NCBI RefSeq assembly: GCF_010882125.1
Contig: NZ_JAAGVZ010000002.1
Span: 62,001 to 126,000, forward strand
DNA: 64,000 bases
DNA from: Peribacillus alkalitolerans
Lineage (GTDB): Bacteria > Bacillota > Bacilli > Bacillales > DSM-1321
Reading direction: 5' to 3'
Part shown: positions 1 through 8,022 of the stretch, one piece after another
How the letters are laid out: each line of letters starts with the position of its first letter
How positions within the stretch are numbered: the first letter of the stretch is position 1
Position numbers and translations under genes: made by a program
The notes under the pieces: generated by a model
Told to the model about the DNA's origin: nothing
Seen by the model: only the letters and a program-made list of their open reading frames with translations
The model's database searches: none

Positions 1-575
1 ATAAACAAATTATCCTCTTCCATTTCATTCAAGGTTAATGGAACTCTATTTATGATAAATCCTTTAATGTTGATATTATGGCTTTTTAAATACTCGGTAG
101 TTAGCAAAGTATGATTGATAGTCCCGAGTCTTAAAGTAGTGACAATAATAACGGATATATTCAATAATTTGATTAAGTTAATAGTATTAAAATCATCCTT
201 CAAGGGGACAGCTACTCCCCCTGCCCCCTCAACGATAACTACATCATGTTTCTTTTCTAAGTTTTTATAAGTTCTTAGTATCAACTCTTCATCCATATTT
301 TGATTTTCTAGCTTACAAGCCAAATGTGGCGAGACGGGCGTGTGAAGGGTATATGTATTGTAATAAGAAGGTTCTTCTGTAAGATGTAGATTTTCTTTAT
401 AAAATGCTACATCTTCCCCTATATTTCTATTATTTTTCCAAACTGTCCCACTTTGGATTGGCTTGTATGGAATGGCATCAAAACCTTGTTGCTGTAAAAA
501 CTCTACTAAAAGTGTTGTAGCAATTGTTTTACCGATATTAGTATCAGTACCTGTAATAAAATATCCGATTCCCAT
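1..575 (-). CDS. bioD: dethiobiotin synthetase BioD (3' end beyond window)
   Basis: ATP-dependent dethiobiotin synthetase, the penultimate step of biotin synthesis (7,8-diaminopelargonate + CO2 + ATP). About 191 codons are visible and the frame stays open to base 1, so the last ~40-50 residues lie outside the window. The P-loop GTDTNIGKT sits at residues 9-17, and an EGAGGVAVPL segment and GFIINR segment typical of the family follow. The start at 575 lies one base after the bioY stop codon, which suggests translational coupling; an in-frame ATG at 596 inside the bioY end is a second candidate. It belongs to the bioY-bioD transcript leaving the BirA operator. The family call is secure; the exact start is not. 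Confidence 0.93.
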   Translation of the reverse strand, partial: MGIGYFITGTDTNIGKTIATTLLVEFLQQQGFDAIPYKPIQSGTVWKNNRNIGEDVAFYKENLHLTEEPSYYNTYTLHTPVSPHLACKLENQNMDEELILRTYKNLEKKHDVVIVEGAGGVAVPLKDDFNTINLIKLLNISVIIVTTLRLGTINHTLLTTEYLKSHNINIKGFIINRVPLTLNEMEEDNLF

Positions 576-576
576 A

Positions 577-1149
577 TTAGGCTGCCAATCTTCCATTGTT
601 GATTCTAACTTTGGAAAATAAAGTGTATAACCGTTTCGCTAAAACACTTGCGAAAAACACTAGGAATAAATCCTGTACGATGCTATAAGCAAATCCCATC
701 ATCATCACTGCTTGAAATGAAGTAGGAGTTCCAACCCAAGTATTTAAAGCTATGTAAAGATATAGGATTCCGAACACGTACACAACGATTAAACCAATAA
801 AATTGGCAAGAAGTAATTTCTTGAAAATAGCTCCTTTTGCCTTTTCCATGACTAATCCAATTACATAAGCAGCTACGATAAACCCTATTAAGTAACCAAA
901 TGTAGGTCTGAAAATATATTCTGGGCCCCCACCGGAAGCAAATACCGGTATTCCAATCAATCCAATTCCTACGTATAGAAGCTGACTCAGCATCCCTTTC
1001 TTGCTACCTAAAAGACTTCCTGCTAAAAAAACAAACAAAATTTGCAGTGTGAAGGGTACTACTGGTAAAGGGATCTTAATAAAAGCTCCAATTGATGTAA
1101 GTGATGCAAATAATGACACGATGGTTAATGAAAAAGTTTTGTTCTCCAT
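577..1149 (-). CDS. bioY: biotin transporter substrate-binding subunit BioY
   Basis: Integral membrane biotin-binding S component of an ECF-type transporter, or a solo BioY. The 190-residue length is normal for the family. Hydrophobic segments run through the whole protein, and the BioY signature is visible near residues 42-76 (LAGSLLGSKKGMLSQ followed by GLIGIPVFASGGG). A strong ribosome site (AGGGGG) precedes the ATG. It is the first gene of the leftward transcript with bioD and faces bioA across a BirA operator, so uptake and synthesis of biotin should be repressed together when biotinyl-AMP is plentiful. No ECF AT module genes are present nearby, so it would rely on shared EcfAA'T encoded elsewhere (inference). 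Confidence 0.95.
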   Translation of the reverse strand: MENKTFSLTIVSLFASLTSIGAFIKIPLPVVPFTLQILFVFLAGSLLGSKKGMLSQLLYVGIGLIGIPVFASGGGPEYIFRPTFGYLIGFIVAAYVIGLVMEKAKGAIFKKLLLANFIGLIVVYVFGILYLYIALNTWVGTPTSFQAVMMMGFAYSIVQDLFLVFFASVLAKRLYTLFSKVRINNGRLAA

Positions 1150-1215
1150 AAAATCCCCCTATTAATCTTGAAATTGACAAACTACTAAAAATAAATTACC
1201 ATGCAAATAAAAAAT

Positions 1216-1246
1216 ATGTCAACCAATATTGAATTTTGGTTAACAT
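1216..1246. promoter_or_regulatory. BirA operator (biotin repressor box)
   Basis: Inverted repeat ATGTCAACC, 13-base spacer, GGTTAACAT. This matches the Firmicutes BirA box as remembered (TGTwAACC ... GGTTwACA). It lies between divergent bioY-bioD and bioA and just upstream of the bioA ribosome site, so one repressor dimer could close both promoters. Seen directly; function is inferred from the family. Confidence 0.88.
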
Positions 1247-1266
1247 ATAATTAAGGAGATAGGGTT

Positions 1267-2622
1267 ATGGATTTGTATAAAGAATTAGCAAGAAAGAATA
1301 AAAAGTATGTATGGCATCCTTTCACTCAAATGCAGGATTACATAAATGAGGATCCACTAATCATTTCACATGGGAAAGATCGTAAATTATATGATGTGTT
1401 AGGCAATGAATATTTTGATGGGGTATCTTCTATTTGGTTGAATGTTCACGGACATAACATCCAAGAATTGAATGAGGCCATTATAGAGCAATTAAACCAA
1501 GTTGCTCATTCAACTATACTTGGGATGGCGAATATCCCTTCAATCCTTTTGGCTGAAAAACTAGTAGATATTTCTCCTAATGGATTAGAGAAAGTTTTTT
1601 ATTCAGATTCAGGTGCAACTGCAGTTGAAATAGCAATAAAAATGGCCTATCAATATTGGCGGAATATAAGGAAAAGCGAAAAATCCTTATTTGTAACAAT
1701 GAAAGAAGCATATCATGGAGATACCATCGGTGCTGTTTCAGTAGGTGCGATTGACCTATATCACCAGGCTTATAGTGATTTACTATTTCCTAGTATAAAA
1801 CTAACCTACCCTAATTTGTATCGACCTAAATATGCAGGAACTATTGAGGAGATAACACAAGCTTATTTAGATGAAGTTGAGGAGCTATTTAAGGAGAAAT
1901 CCGACGAAATTGCAGCATTAATTATTGAACCAATTGTCCAAGGTGCTAGTGGGATTATCGTCATGCCTGATGGGTATTTAAAAGCACTTTATGAGTTGTG
2001 CGTAAAGTATGATGTTTTATTTATTGCTGATGAAGTTGCAACTGGTTTTGGTCGAACTGGGAAAATGTTTGCCTGTGATCACGAAGGTGTCACACCAGAT
2101 ATTTTAACTTGTGGCAAAGGCTTAACAGGCGGCTATCTCCCTGTTGCTGCCACCTTGACGACAAATCGAATCTATGAAGCTTTTTTAGGTACATATGAGG
2201 AGCAAAAAACCTTTTTCCACGGTCATAGTTATACGGGTAATCCTCTTGGATGTGCTGTAGCATTGGCGAATTTGGAACTATTTGAAAAAAATAATTTGAT
2301 CCAATATACACAAAGGATTTCAGTTTATATTAAGGAGAAATTAAAGGAGTTTCATAAGTTACAGCATGTCGGTGATATTCGCCAAAGTGGAGTTATGGTT
2401 GGGATAGAACTTGTAAGTTCCAAAAGTACTAAAGAACCATTCCATTGGAATGACCGTATTGGTGTAAAAGTTTCAAAAAGGGCGAAAGAGCTTGGACTGT
2501 TGACTCGGCCTCTTGGAAATGTCATTGTCTTTATGCCACCTTTAGCTTCAAAAGAATCAGAATTAGATGAAATGATAAATATTCTATATAAAGCAATATT
2601 TGAAGTAACGGAAGATAAGTAA
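1267..2622 (+). CDS. bioA: adenosylmethionine/lysine-8-amino-7-oxononanoate aminotransferase
   Basis: Class III PLP-dependent aminotransferase converting KAPA to 7,8-diaminopelargonate. The N-terminus carries the HPFTQM motif of BioA/BioK, and the PLP lysine is in TCGKGLTGGYLP (about K284). At 451 residues it is full length. Start chosen from AAGGAG nine bases upstream. Bacillus BioK proteins of this branch use lysine rather than S-adenosylmethionine as amino donor, and I cannot tell the donor from the sequence. It is transcribed divergently from bioY-bioD under the shared BirA box. No bioF, bioB or bioW is visible; bioF and bioB may lie to the left of the window beyond bioD. Confidence 0.93.
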   Translation: MDLYKELARKNKKYVWHPFTQMQDYINEDPLIISHGKDRKLYDVLGNEYFDGVSSIWLNVHGHNIQELNEAIIEQLNQVAHSTILGMANIPSILLAEKLVDISPNGLEKVFYSDSGATAVEIAIKMAYQYWRNIRKSEKSLFVTMKEAYHGDTIGAVSVGAIDLYHQAYSDLLFPSIKLTYPNLYRPKYAGTIEEITQAYLDEVEELFKEKSDEIAALIIEPIVQGASGIIVMPDGYLKALYELCVKYDVLFIADEVATGFGRTGKMFACDHEGVTPDILTCGKGLTGGYLPVAATLTTNRIYEAFLGTYEEQKTFFHGHSYTGNPLGCAVALANLELFEKNNLIQYTQRISVYIKEKLKEFHKLQHVGDIRQSGVMVGIELVSSKSTKEPFHWNDRIGVKVSKRAKELGLLTRPLGNVIVFMPPLASKESELDEMINILYKAIFEVTEDK

Positions 2623-2653
2623 TATATCTTTTGTTAGTGAAAAATAACAAAAA

Positions 2654-2679
2654 AGACCTTCATTTTTATATGAAGGTCT
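2654..2679 (+). terminator. bioA terminator hairpin, interrupted by IS remnant A
   Basis: Stem AGACCTTCAT / ATGAAGGTCT follows bioA, but instead of a T-run it is followed immediately by the left end of IS remnant A (CAAATTGTCGAC). The element probably inserted in the 3' part of this terminator. Confidence 0.6.
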
Positions 2680-2757
2680 CAAATTGTCGACAAAAGGTAT
2701 CGAAAGTACACTCTCTCGATACCTTTTGACATTTTTGATATGTATGGTAGCCGAAAA

Positions 2758-2888
2758 GGTTGATTTCCGCTCCAGGCGCTTGCTTTCCGGGGGGCGTTCG
2801 CCGAGCCTCCTCGTCGCTACCGCTCCTGCGGGGTCTCGCCTGTAACGCTAATCCCCCAGGAGTCAAGCGCCTTCCGCTCCAATCAACC
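2758..2888. repeat. GC-rich palindromic repeat, left-type, copy A
   Basis: A ~131-bp near-palindrome bounded by GGTTGATT and AATCAACC, far more GC-rich than its surroundings. Almost identical copies lie at 26399-26529 and, reversed, at 52216-52345, always between the transposase C-terminal piece and the element end. Open frames across it are artefacts of composition. Confidence 0.85.
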
Positions 2889-2933
2889 AGTGTCCAAAAA
2901 AAATCAACTTAAAAACCTGTTCATTAAGCTTTA

Positions 2934-3285
2934 TAAATCATCCTGATGCAACTTTCCATGTCTAAGTTGCCAGTTTCTTTAAATTCATGGATGCAAACGT
3001 AAGCATCGCCTGTATGAACAATTTTTTTATCTTCTTAGGGTTGTCCAACGCATACCATGCTTTTTCATCGCATCCGCAAAGACCCTTTCAATCGTTTCCT
3101 TACGATACAACTGAATCAATACTGGGACGTCCTTGATTAGAATAGAGGTGTTCGACTAACGGATAGATGAAGGTAAAATCAATCGCTGCATCGAGTTTTC
3201 GGACTAAGTGGTCTTGAGGAACAAGTTGTTCAATAGCCAGCATTTCTAATTGTTCACGTTCATTAATTTGATTTTTAGTCATCAT
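2934..3285 (-). pseudogene. IS1182-family transposase fragment (N- and C-terminal pieces fused)
   Basis: The first ~60 codons (starting MMTKNQINEREQ, with EQLVPQDHLVRKLDAAIDF) match the conserved N-terminus of IS1182-family DDE transposases. At about 3107 the reading jumps, with a frame change and TAA, to the C-terminal piece (RKETIERVFADAMKKHGMRW ... RMIYKA stop). The central catalytic region is absent, so this is non-functional. The same end pieces occur in remnants B and C with different deletion breakpoints. Confidence 0.85.
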
Positions 3286-3317
3286 GGCTTATCACTTTAA
3301 AATTATGTACAAACACC

Positions 3318-3444
3318 GTTGATTGGAGCGGAGGGCGACGACTCCTGCGGGAAAAGCGTGAGTCTTGAGACCCCGCACGAGCGTAGCGAAGGAGGAGGCT
3401 CAAGCCACGCCCGCGGAAAGCGTTCGCCCGGAGAGGAAATCAAC
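3318..3444. repeat. GC-rich palindromic repeat, right-type, copy A
   Basis: A 127-bp near-palindrome bounded by GTTGATTGGAGCGG and GGAAATCAAC, upstream of the transposase start. Remnant B has the same element at the same place (26814-26940, also 127 bp), while remnant C lacks it and reads straight through, so it behaves as a separate insertion. Confidence 0.85.
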
Positions 3445-3594
3445 TTCTCTAGTTAGTAGTAAACTTATTTCATTGTAAAAGGTCAATTGAAGTAATAGAT
3501 GGAGCTTTCAAATACGGGCTAAAAATCAGTTGTTTTCATTTACAAAATTGAGTGACTTGTAGAAATGCTAATAAAAGTGTATTTCATTAGCCAT

Positions 3595-4188
3595 TCACTT
3601 CAATAAAATTTTGATTATTATATCGACTTCTTGAATCCAGTTTTTTTGACCTTCTTGTGTGTCTTGCAGCATTAGACCAGTAATTACTGAAAAATAGCAA
3701 TGTAATAGATTATAAGGATCTCCTTCGCAAAATTCTCCTAACTTTTGCCCTTCGATGAATATTGGAATTAATTGTTCAATAGGATCGACTGATGAAAAAT
3801 GTTGAATAATTTGCTTTGTTTTCTCAGGAACTTCGTCTGAGATTTTTGCTTGTTGAATGAGTAAGAAGGAGTGTTTATTGCTTTCATCAAGAATAGCTTT
3901 AGTTAATGCCCGGATTTTTTCCATAGGAGTTCCTGGAATAAGATTGACCCTTCCTATAGAAGCATTGGCTTCTTCCATCGCCTCCTGAATAAGCGTATTG
4001 AAGAGTTCTTCTTTGGATTCGAAGTAACGGTAGGAAAGACCTTGACTGATTCCTGCTTCAGTAGCAATCATACTCATTTTTGTCCCGATAATTCCTCGTC
4101 GCGCAAATACTTTTAATGCTGCTCTTTTTATCTGGTCAATTCGTTGCAAATTTATTTGATCCGAATTTTTTTCATTTAAAGGTGTCAT
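3595..4188 (-). CDS. TetR/AcrR family transcriptional regulator
   Basis: 197-residue one-component repressor. The N-terminal helix-turn-helix spans residues ~16-63 (KVFARRG, then MIATEAGISQGLSYRYFESK), which is the classic TetR DNA-binding region; the rest is a helical ligand-binding domain of unknown specificity. It lies 95 bases downstream of the SDR gene on the same strand and is probably cotranscribed. A perfect 19-bp palindrome between the SDR -10 box and its start is the obvious operator, implying that it represses its own operon. A weak stem (GCTAAT/ATTAGC) just after the stop may end the transcript. Confidence 0.92.
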   Translation of the reverse strand: MTPLNEKNSDQINLQRIDQIKRAALKVFARRGIIGTKMSMIATEAGISQGLSYRYFESKEELFNTLIQEAMEEANASIGRVNLIPGTPMEKIRALTKAILDESNKHSFLLIQQAKISDEVPEKTKQIIQHFSSVDPIEQLIPIFIEGQKLGEFCEGDPYNLLHCYFSVITGLMLQDTQEGQKNWIQEVDIIIKILLK

Positions 4189-4283
4189 TCATTCTACACT
4201 CTCCCATTTAAAGCAATGGTAAAAAATTCTTCAATGATTCTCTAACAAGGAAATCTATTATTTTGCGACAATAGTTGGGTTTA

Positions 4284-5198
4284 TTAATCGAAATGTCCAA
4301 ATTTCAGAGTCTGTTCTTCACTAACTTGCCAAAGCTTACTTGCAGAATTCCTATCTCTAGCAATTTCAGTAGGGATAGTTACTTTTTTATCAGAGTAGTA
4401 GAGCCCATTGTGATTTGTGACATCATCAGACTCAACTAGCCAAACTAATGTTTCAGCCCCCTGTTCAGGACTCCTTGAAAACATCTTCATTACCGCCATA
4501 GTTGCACGAGCTAATTTACCATTATTCTGATTGAAATTCGTTGCGACTAAACCTGGGTCAAAGCAATAGGAAGTAACACCAGTTCCTTCTAAAAGTCTTC
4601 CCAATTCCGCTGTAAATAAAATGTTGGCGAGCTTAGTTTGACCATACCTTAAAGTTGGACCTCCCAATATTTTCTTTAGAGGTCTATAAAGAGTTAATGC
4701 TCCTAGATCATTAAAGTCTATACCAGTCTTAGCCATCTTGTGACCATGGGATGAGGTGGTAATGATTCTTGCTGGTGCACTTTCCTTCAATCGATTAAGA
4801 AGAAGCTTTGTAAGGAGAAAGGGTCCCAGATGGTTAAGAGCCCAGGTCATTTCTACGCCATCCTCAGTTATTAGACGTTCTTCAAAAAGTGCCCCTGCAT
4901 TGTTAATTAGAACGTCTACCCTTGGGCATCTAGCTAATATATCTTTTGCAAGTTCGTGTATGGAATGTTGAGAAGACATATCTGCCAAAAACACGTCAAC
5001 AACAGATTTTCCATTTGTAGATACTAGAATTTGATTCACGATTTCTTTCGCCTTCGCTTCATTTCGAGCAACGATTCCAAGATTTGCCCCTTGTGATGCT
5101 AGAGCCTTTGCTGCAGCAAGACCTATGCCACTTGTTCCTCCAGTTATTACTACATATTTACCCTGAATTTCCCACTTAGAGTCTTTCCTATTATCCAT
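4284..5198 (-). CDS. SDR family NAD(P)-dependent oxidoreductase (retinol dehydrogenase-like)
   Basis: 304-residue short-chain dehydrogenase of the larger retinol-dehydrogenase/WWOX-like branch. Motifs in order: TGGTSGIG cofactor loop at residues 19-26, NNAG, the catalytic Ser in TTSSHGHK, and YGQTK (YxxxK). Substrate unknown. The frame extends to an ATG at 5234, but that codon lies inside the operator palindrome; the start at 5198 has AAAGGAG ten bases upstream and is preferred. First gene of a two-gene operon with the TetR regulator. A TATAAT-type -10 is visible at 5249-5254 on the minus strand. Confidence 0.9.
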   Translation of the reverse strand: MDNRKDSKWEIQGKYVVITGGTSGIGLAAAKALASQGANLGIVARNEAKAKEIVNQILVSTNGKSVVDVFLADMSSQHSIHELAKDILARCPRVDVLINNAGALFEERLITEDGVEMTWALNHLGPFLLTKLLLNRLKESAPARIITTSSHGHKMAKTGIDFNDLGALTLYRPLKKILGGPTLRYGQTKLANILFTAELGRLLEGTGVTSYCFDPGLVATNFNQNNGKLARATMAVMKMFSRSPEQGAETLVWLVESDDVTNHNGLYYSDKKVTIPTEIARDRNSASKLWQVSEEQTLKFGHFD

Positions 5199-5220
5199 GC
5201 CAATAACACTCCTTTTAATG

Positions 5221-5239
5221 AATGAATGAATCATTCATT
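5221..5239. promoter_or_regulatory. palindromic operator for the TetR regulator
   Basis: Perfect 19-bp palindrome AATGAATGA-A-TCATTCATT, about 10 bp downstream of the -10 box (5249-5254) and upstream of the SDR ribosome site, i.e. within the first transcribed bases. It resembles the TGAATGA...TCATTCA sites of FadR/YsiA-type TetR repressors. Binding is inferred. Confidence 0.65.
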
Positions 5240-5644
5240 TTCTGTTTCATTATATGGAAGCTTTTACTTTCTGGTTACAATAAATTTGGATCATTTTTTA
5301 TAACTTTATAGTCTCTTTTGTGATGGATTGGGTGAGGATTTTACTAATGAATGGTATGAGTTAAGAAGTCAATAATGATTTTGAACATTGCGTTTTATTT
5401 TATATTTCATTAAGACTTTCGATTTGTTTCAACAATATCGCAATGGAGGATTGCGGTAATCGGGAGAAAGCAAACGTCATGAAAAATAAAACAATAATAA
5501 AACCAATATCAGCCGAACATAATTTTAATTTATTCGGATGATATTGTTTTTATTAGCTTTAATTCTTATTATTGATATTAATTCTGAACTTAATTTGGTT
5601 CTATATTTTCTTCATAGAAATGTTTGATAAAAATTAGAGTAGAT
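5240..5644. other. intergenic region between SDR promoter and response regulator
   Basis: AT-rich, no supportable gene. It holds the SDR promoter at its left edge, a small inverted repeat (ATCGCAAT ggagg ATTGCGGT, around 5436-5458) and the response-regulator terminator hairpin at 5504-5546. Confidence 0.6.
5504..5546 (-). terminator. terminator after response regulator
   Basis: Stem CAATATCA.CCGAA / TTCGG.TGATATTG with T-rich flanks on both sides, about 100 bases after the stop of the response regulator. Confidence 0.6.
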
Positions 5645-6352
5645 TTATTTTTTAACTATATAAACTCTTTCTGGTCGTCCAACCGTACCATACGCTAAAT
5701 CTGCGTCTATCTTTTCTTCAGACATTAAATGCTCTAGATAACGTCTAGCGGTAGTTCTGCTTACTCCAATTTCTTTTGCAACAAACTCAGCTGTTAAGCC
5801 ACTTTTAACTTTGCTTAAGACCTCCAACACCTTCTCTAGAGTTAGTGGATCAATTCCTTTCGGTAAAAAGTTTTTTTCAATCGCTGTTCTTTCAACATCT
5901 TTTCTTAATAGCTTGTCTACTTGTTGCTGGGTGACATGAATGTTTTCATCGCGTAATTCTAATAGTTTGATGTAATACTCCTTATACCTTAGTAAAGACT
6001 GTTTAAATCTCTCGAAAATGACAGGTTTGATAATATAATCAAAAACCCCTATTGAAATGGCTTCTTGAACTTTATGAATCTCTTTTGTAGCAGTGACCAT
6101 AATTACATCCATTTGTTTGTTCTGTTGTTTGGATTCTTTTAGTAAGTCTAGGCCGTTCATGTCAGGAAAATAGACATCTAACAAAAGAAGATCAGGCTGT
6201 AAGATATCGATATAGCTTTTCGCTTCTACATAACTTGCCGCAATTCCAACTGTTTGAAAACCATCTATCTGTTCAATGAACCGTTTCTGTATTTCAGCAA
6301 TTCTTAGATCGTCTTCTACAATTAATACTTCTATTATTCTGTCAGTATTCAT
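5645..6352 (-). CDS. CitT/DctR-family response regulator
   Basis: 235-residue response regulator. Receiver domain at residues ~8-125 with acidic pair D14-D15, phosphoacceptor D59 (LLLLDVYFPD), T87 and K109 (IIKP). The C-terminal region carries a CitB-type winged helix-turn-helix (FVAKEIGVSRTTARRYLEHL). It overlaps the kinase gene by four bases, so the pair is translationally coupled. This kinase/regulator family controls di- and tricarboxylate uptake, and the adjacent tctCBA operon is the obvious target. Close relatives are CitT, DctR and MalR of Bacillus; I do not assign one. Confidence 0.93.
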   Translation of the reverse strand: MNTDRIIEVLIVEDDLRIAEIQKRFIEQIDGFQTVGIAASYVEAKSYIDILQPDLLLLDVYFPDMNGLDLLKESKQQNKQMDVIMVTATKEIHKVQEAISIGVFDYIIKPVIFERFKQSLLRYKEYYIKLLELRDENIHVTQQQVDKLLRKDVERTAIEKNFLPKGIDPLTLEKVLEVLSKVKSGLTAEFVAKEIGVSRTTARRYLEHLMSEEKIDADLAYGTVGRPERVYIVKK

Positions 6353-7941
6353 TTAAACACCCTCTGATTTTTTGGTATAGAAACCGTGAAGATTGTACCC
6401 TCTATCTCGTTCGTTGAAAAAGTCATAGAACCTCCCAGTCCATGAATGGCATCTTGTACCAAATATAGTCCTATTCCCCCGTTATTATCACTGCTCTTGG
6501 TTGTAAAACCATGACAAAAGATTTGTTCGAAATTATTCGGGTCAATCCCTTTCCCGTTATCCTCAACTTCAATAATCAAATCTTTTCCCAAATCTGTTAG
6601 AAATAGAGAGACTATTTTCTCTTCTTTTTCATTTTCCCTTACAGCTTCAAATGAGTTATTAATAAGGTTTCCTATTATTGTCACCAAGGTATCTCTGCTG
6701 ATTTCATCTGGTACATCCTTGAAACTGCTTTCTCTATCTATTAAAAAATTAATTTTTAGTTCACTTGCTAAACTGACTTTTCCAAGAATAAATCCAGCAA
6801 TAATTGGGTCAGGTATTTCTTTCATTAAGAAACCAATGAACCCTTGGGCGACATCTACTTCTTTTGAAATGAAGTCGATGGCTTCCTTATACGATCCAAG
6901 CTGAATCAATCCTAGTAGTGTATAAAGTCTATTTGAATATTCATGAGTCTGTGCGCGCAGTCCCTCCGCATAAGATTTTACATGAGACAGTTCTTGAAGA
7001 AGTTGTGATAGCTCAGATTTATTTCTTAAGCTTGCAACAGCACCTATTACTTCTCCTTGTTTATTAAATATAGGGATTCGATTGGTAACAAAAGTCTCCC
7101 CAAGGATCATTAATTCTCGGTCATATTCAGCTTTTCCAGTACTTACAACTTCAAGTAGACGTGAATTATCAATCACTTCTTCAATTCGTTTTCCTCGAAG
7201 GAGAATATCATTTGGAACATCTAATATTTTATGTGCTGTCTCATTTACAACTGTGATTCTACCGTCTGTATCAATTGCTATGATTCCTTCATGAATGGAT
7301 TCTAAAATGGCGTGTTTTTCTTGATACATCCATGCAATTTCTTTTGGTTCTAGACCAAAAATTGCTCTTTTAATATGTAATGAGATTAGTAGTGCAGAAA
7401 TTAAACCACCTACTAAAACAATTAATGTAGTAAATAGTATTTTACGTCCTACGTTTGAAACTTCATTTTCTATATCTGTTAACAAATACCCCACAGAAAC
7501 AACACCAATGACTTTTCCATTGTAGATTATTGGAGCTTTTCCCCTCAGTGAAGGACCTAATGTTCCAGTAGATTCTGATATGAGAGATTCTCCTTTAAAC
7601 ACTTTAGCATTATCTCCTCCAACCATTTTCTGTCCAATTCGTTTTGGATTTGGATGGGAATACCTTATTTCATTTCGATTTCCTATTACAATAAATTCTG
7701 CTCCAACCTGTCTGCGAATCTTTTCTGCAATAGGTTGAATAATGGAAGCAGGATTCTCAGTATAAAAGGCCTCTTGAATATCAGGCATATTAGAGATGGC
7801 TTGTGCCACCGATAGTGCTTTTGTTCCTTTTTCATGTTTTAAATTAGTTTCCATAATATTTTTAAAAGTAAATTCAAAAATGCCACCCATGAAAATAATC
7901 AATAAAAAGATCCCAAGCATTAGTTTAGTATGTAAACGCAT
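6349..7941 (-). CDS. CitS/DctS-like sensor histidine kinase
   Basis: Membrane sensor kinase of the DcuS/CitA type, 530 residues from the chosen start. Order: TM1 (residues ~8-28), extracytoplasmic PAS-like carboxylate sensor, TM2 (~165-190, TTLIVLVGGLISALLIS), cytoplasmic PAS, phosphoacceptor His in AQTHEYSNRLYTLLG, and an ATPase domain with NLINNSFEA, EDNGKGID and GGIGLYLV boxes. The open frame reaches 8010, but that part runs through the tctA terminator hairpin; ATG 7941 has AAGAGGTG in front and is chosen. Likely senses a tricarboxylate and activates tctCBA through the adjacent regulator. Confidence 0.93.
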   Translation of the reverse strand: MRLHTKLMLGIFLLIIFMGGIFEFTFKNIMETNLKHEKGTKALSVAQAISNMPDIQEAFYTENPASIIQPIAEKIRRQVGAEFIVIGNRNEIRYSHPNPKRIGQKMVGGDNAKVFKGESLISESTGTLGPSLRGKAPIIYNGKVIGVVSVGYLLTDIENEVSNVGRKILFTTLIVLVGGLISALLISLHIKRAIFGLEPKEIAWMYQEKHAILESIHEGIIAIDTDGRITVVNETAHKILDVPNDILLRGKRIEEVIDNSRLLEVVSTGKAEYDRELMILGETFVTNRIPIFNKQGEVIGAVASLRNKSELSQLLQELSHVKSYAEGLRAQTHEYSNRLYTLLGLIQLGSYKEAIDFISKEVDVAQGFIGFLMKEIPDPIIAGFILGKVSLASELKINFLIDRESSFKDVPDEISRDTLVTIIGNLINNSFEAVRENEKEEKIVSLFLTDLGKDLIIEVEDNGKGIDPNNFEQIFCHGFTTKSSDNNGGIGLYLVQDAIHGLGGSMTFSTNEIEGTIFTVSIPKNQRVFK

Positions 7942-7969
7942 TAAAACACCTCTTGTAACATCATAGTAA

Positions 7970-7998
7970 AAAAAACCCCTTTTAAAAAGGAGTTTTTG
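7970..7998 (-). terminator. attenuating terminator between tctA and the sensor kinase
   Basis: On the minus strand ACTCCTTTTTAAAAGGGGT is followed by a run of eight T residues. It separates the highly expressed transporter from the signalling pair, which may be made by readthrough or from its own promoter. Confidence 0.75.
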
Positions 7999-8022
7999 TA
8001 CAATTGTCATTAATGTGAAATT

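Larger units (their letters stand above)
2680..3480 (-). mobile_element. IS1182-type element remnant A (internally deleted)
   Basis: The left end CAAATTGTCGACAAAAGG and its adjoining hairpin (2689-2730) match remnants B (26319) and C (reverse, 52424). Inside are an N-terminal and a C-terminal piece of an IS1182-family transposase joined without the middle, plus two GC-rich palindromes. Similarity to the other copies fades after the TTTCATTGTAAAAG segment near 3480, so the right terminus and any target duplication are lost. It cannot encode an active transposase. The family call rests on the transposase N-terminus. Confidence 0.8.

Noticed and set aside
2666-2866. Reading frames through the GC-rich palindromes (also at 14546-14767, 26726-26955 and 52122-52542)
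   Set aside because: They lie within inverted repeats, have Arg/Pro/Ser-rich composition, change frame between repeat copies and lack ribosome sites; stop-poor frames are expected in GC-rich DNA.
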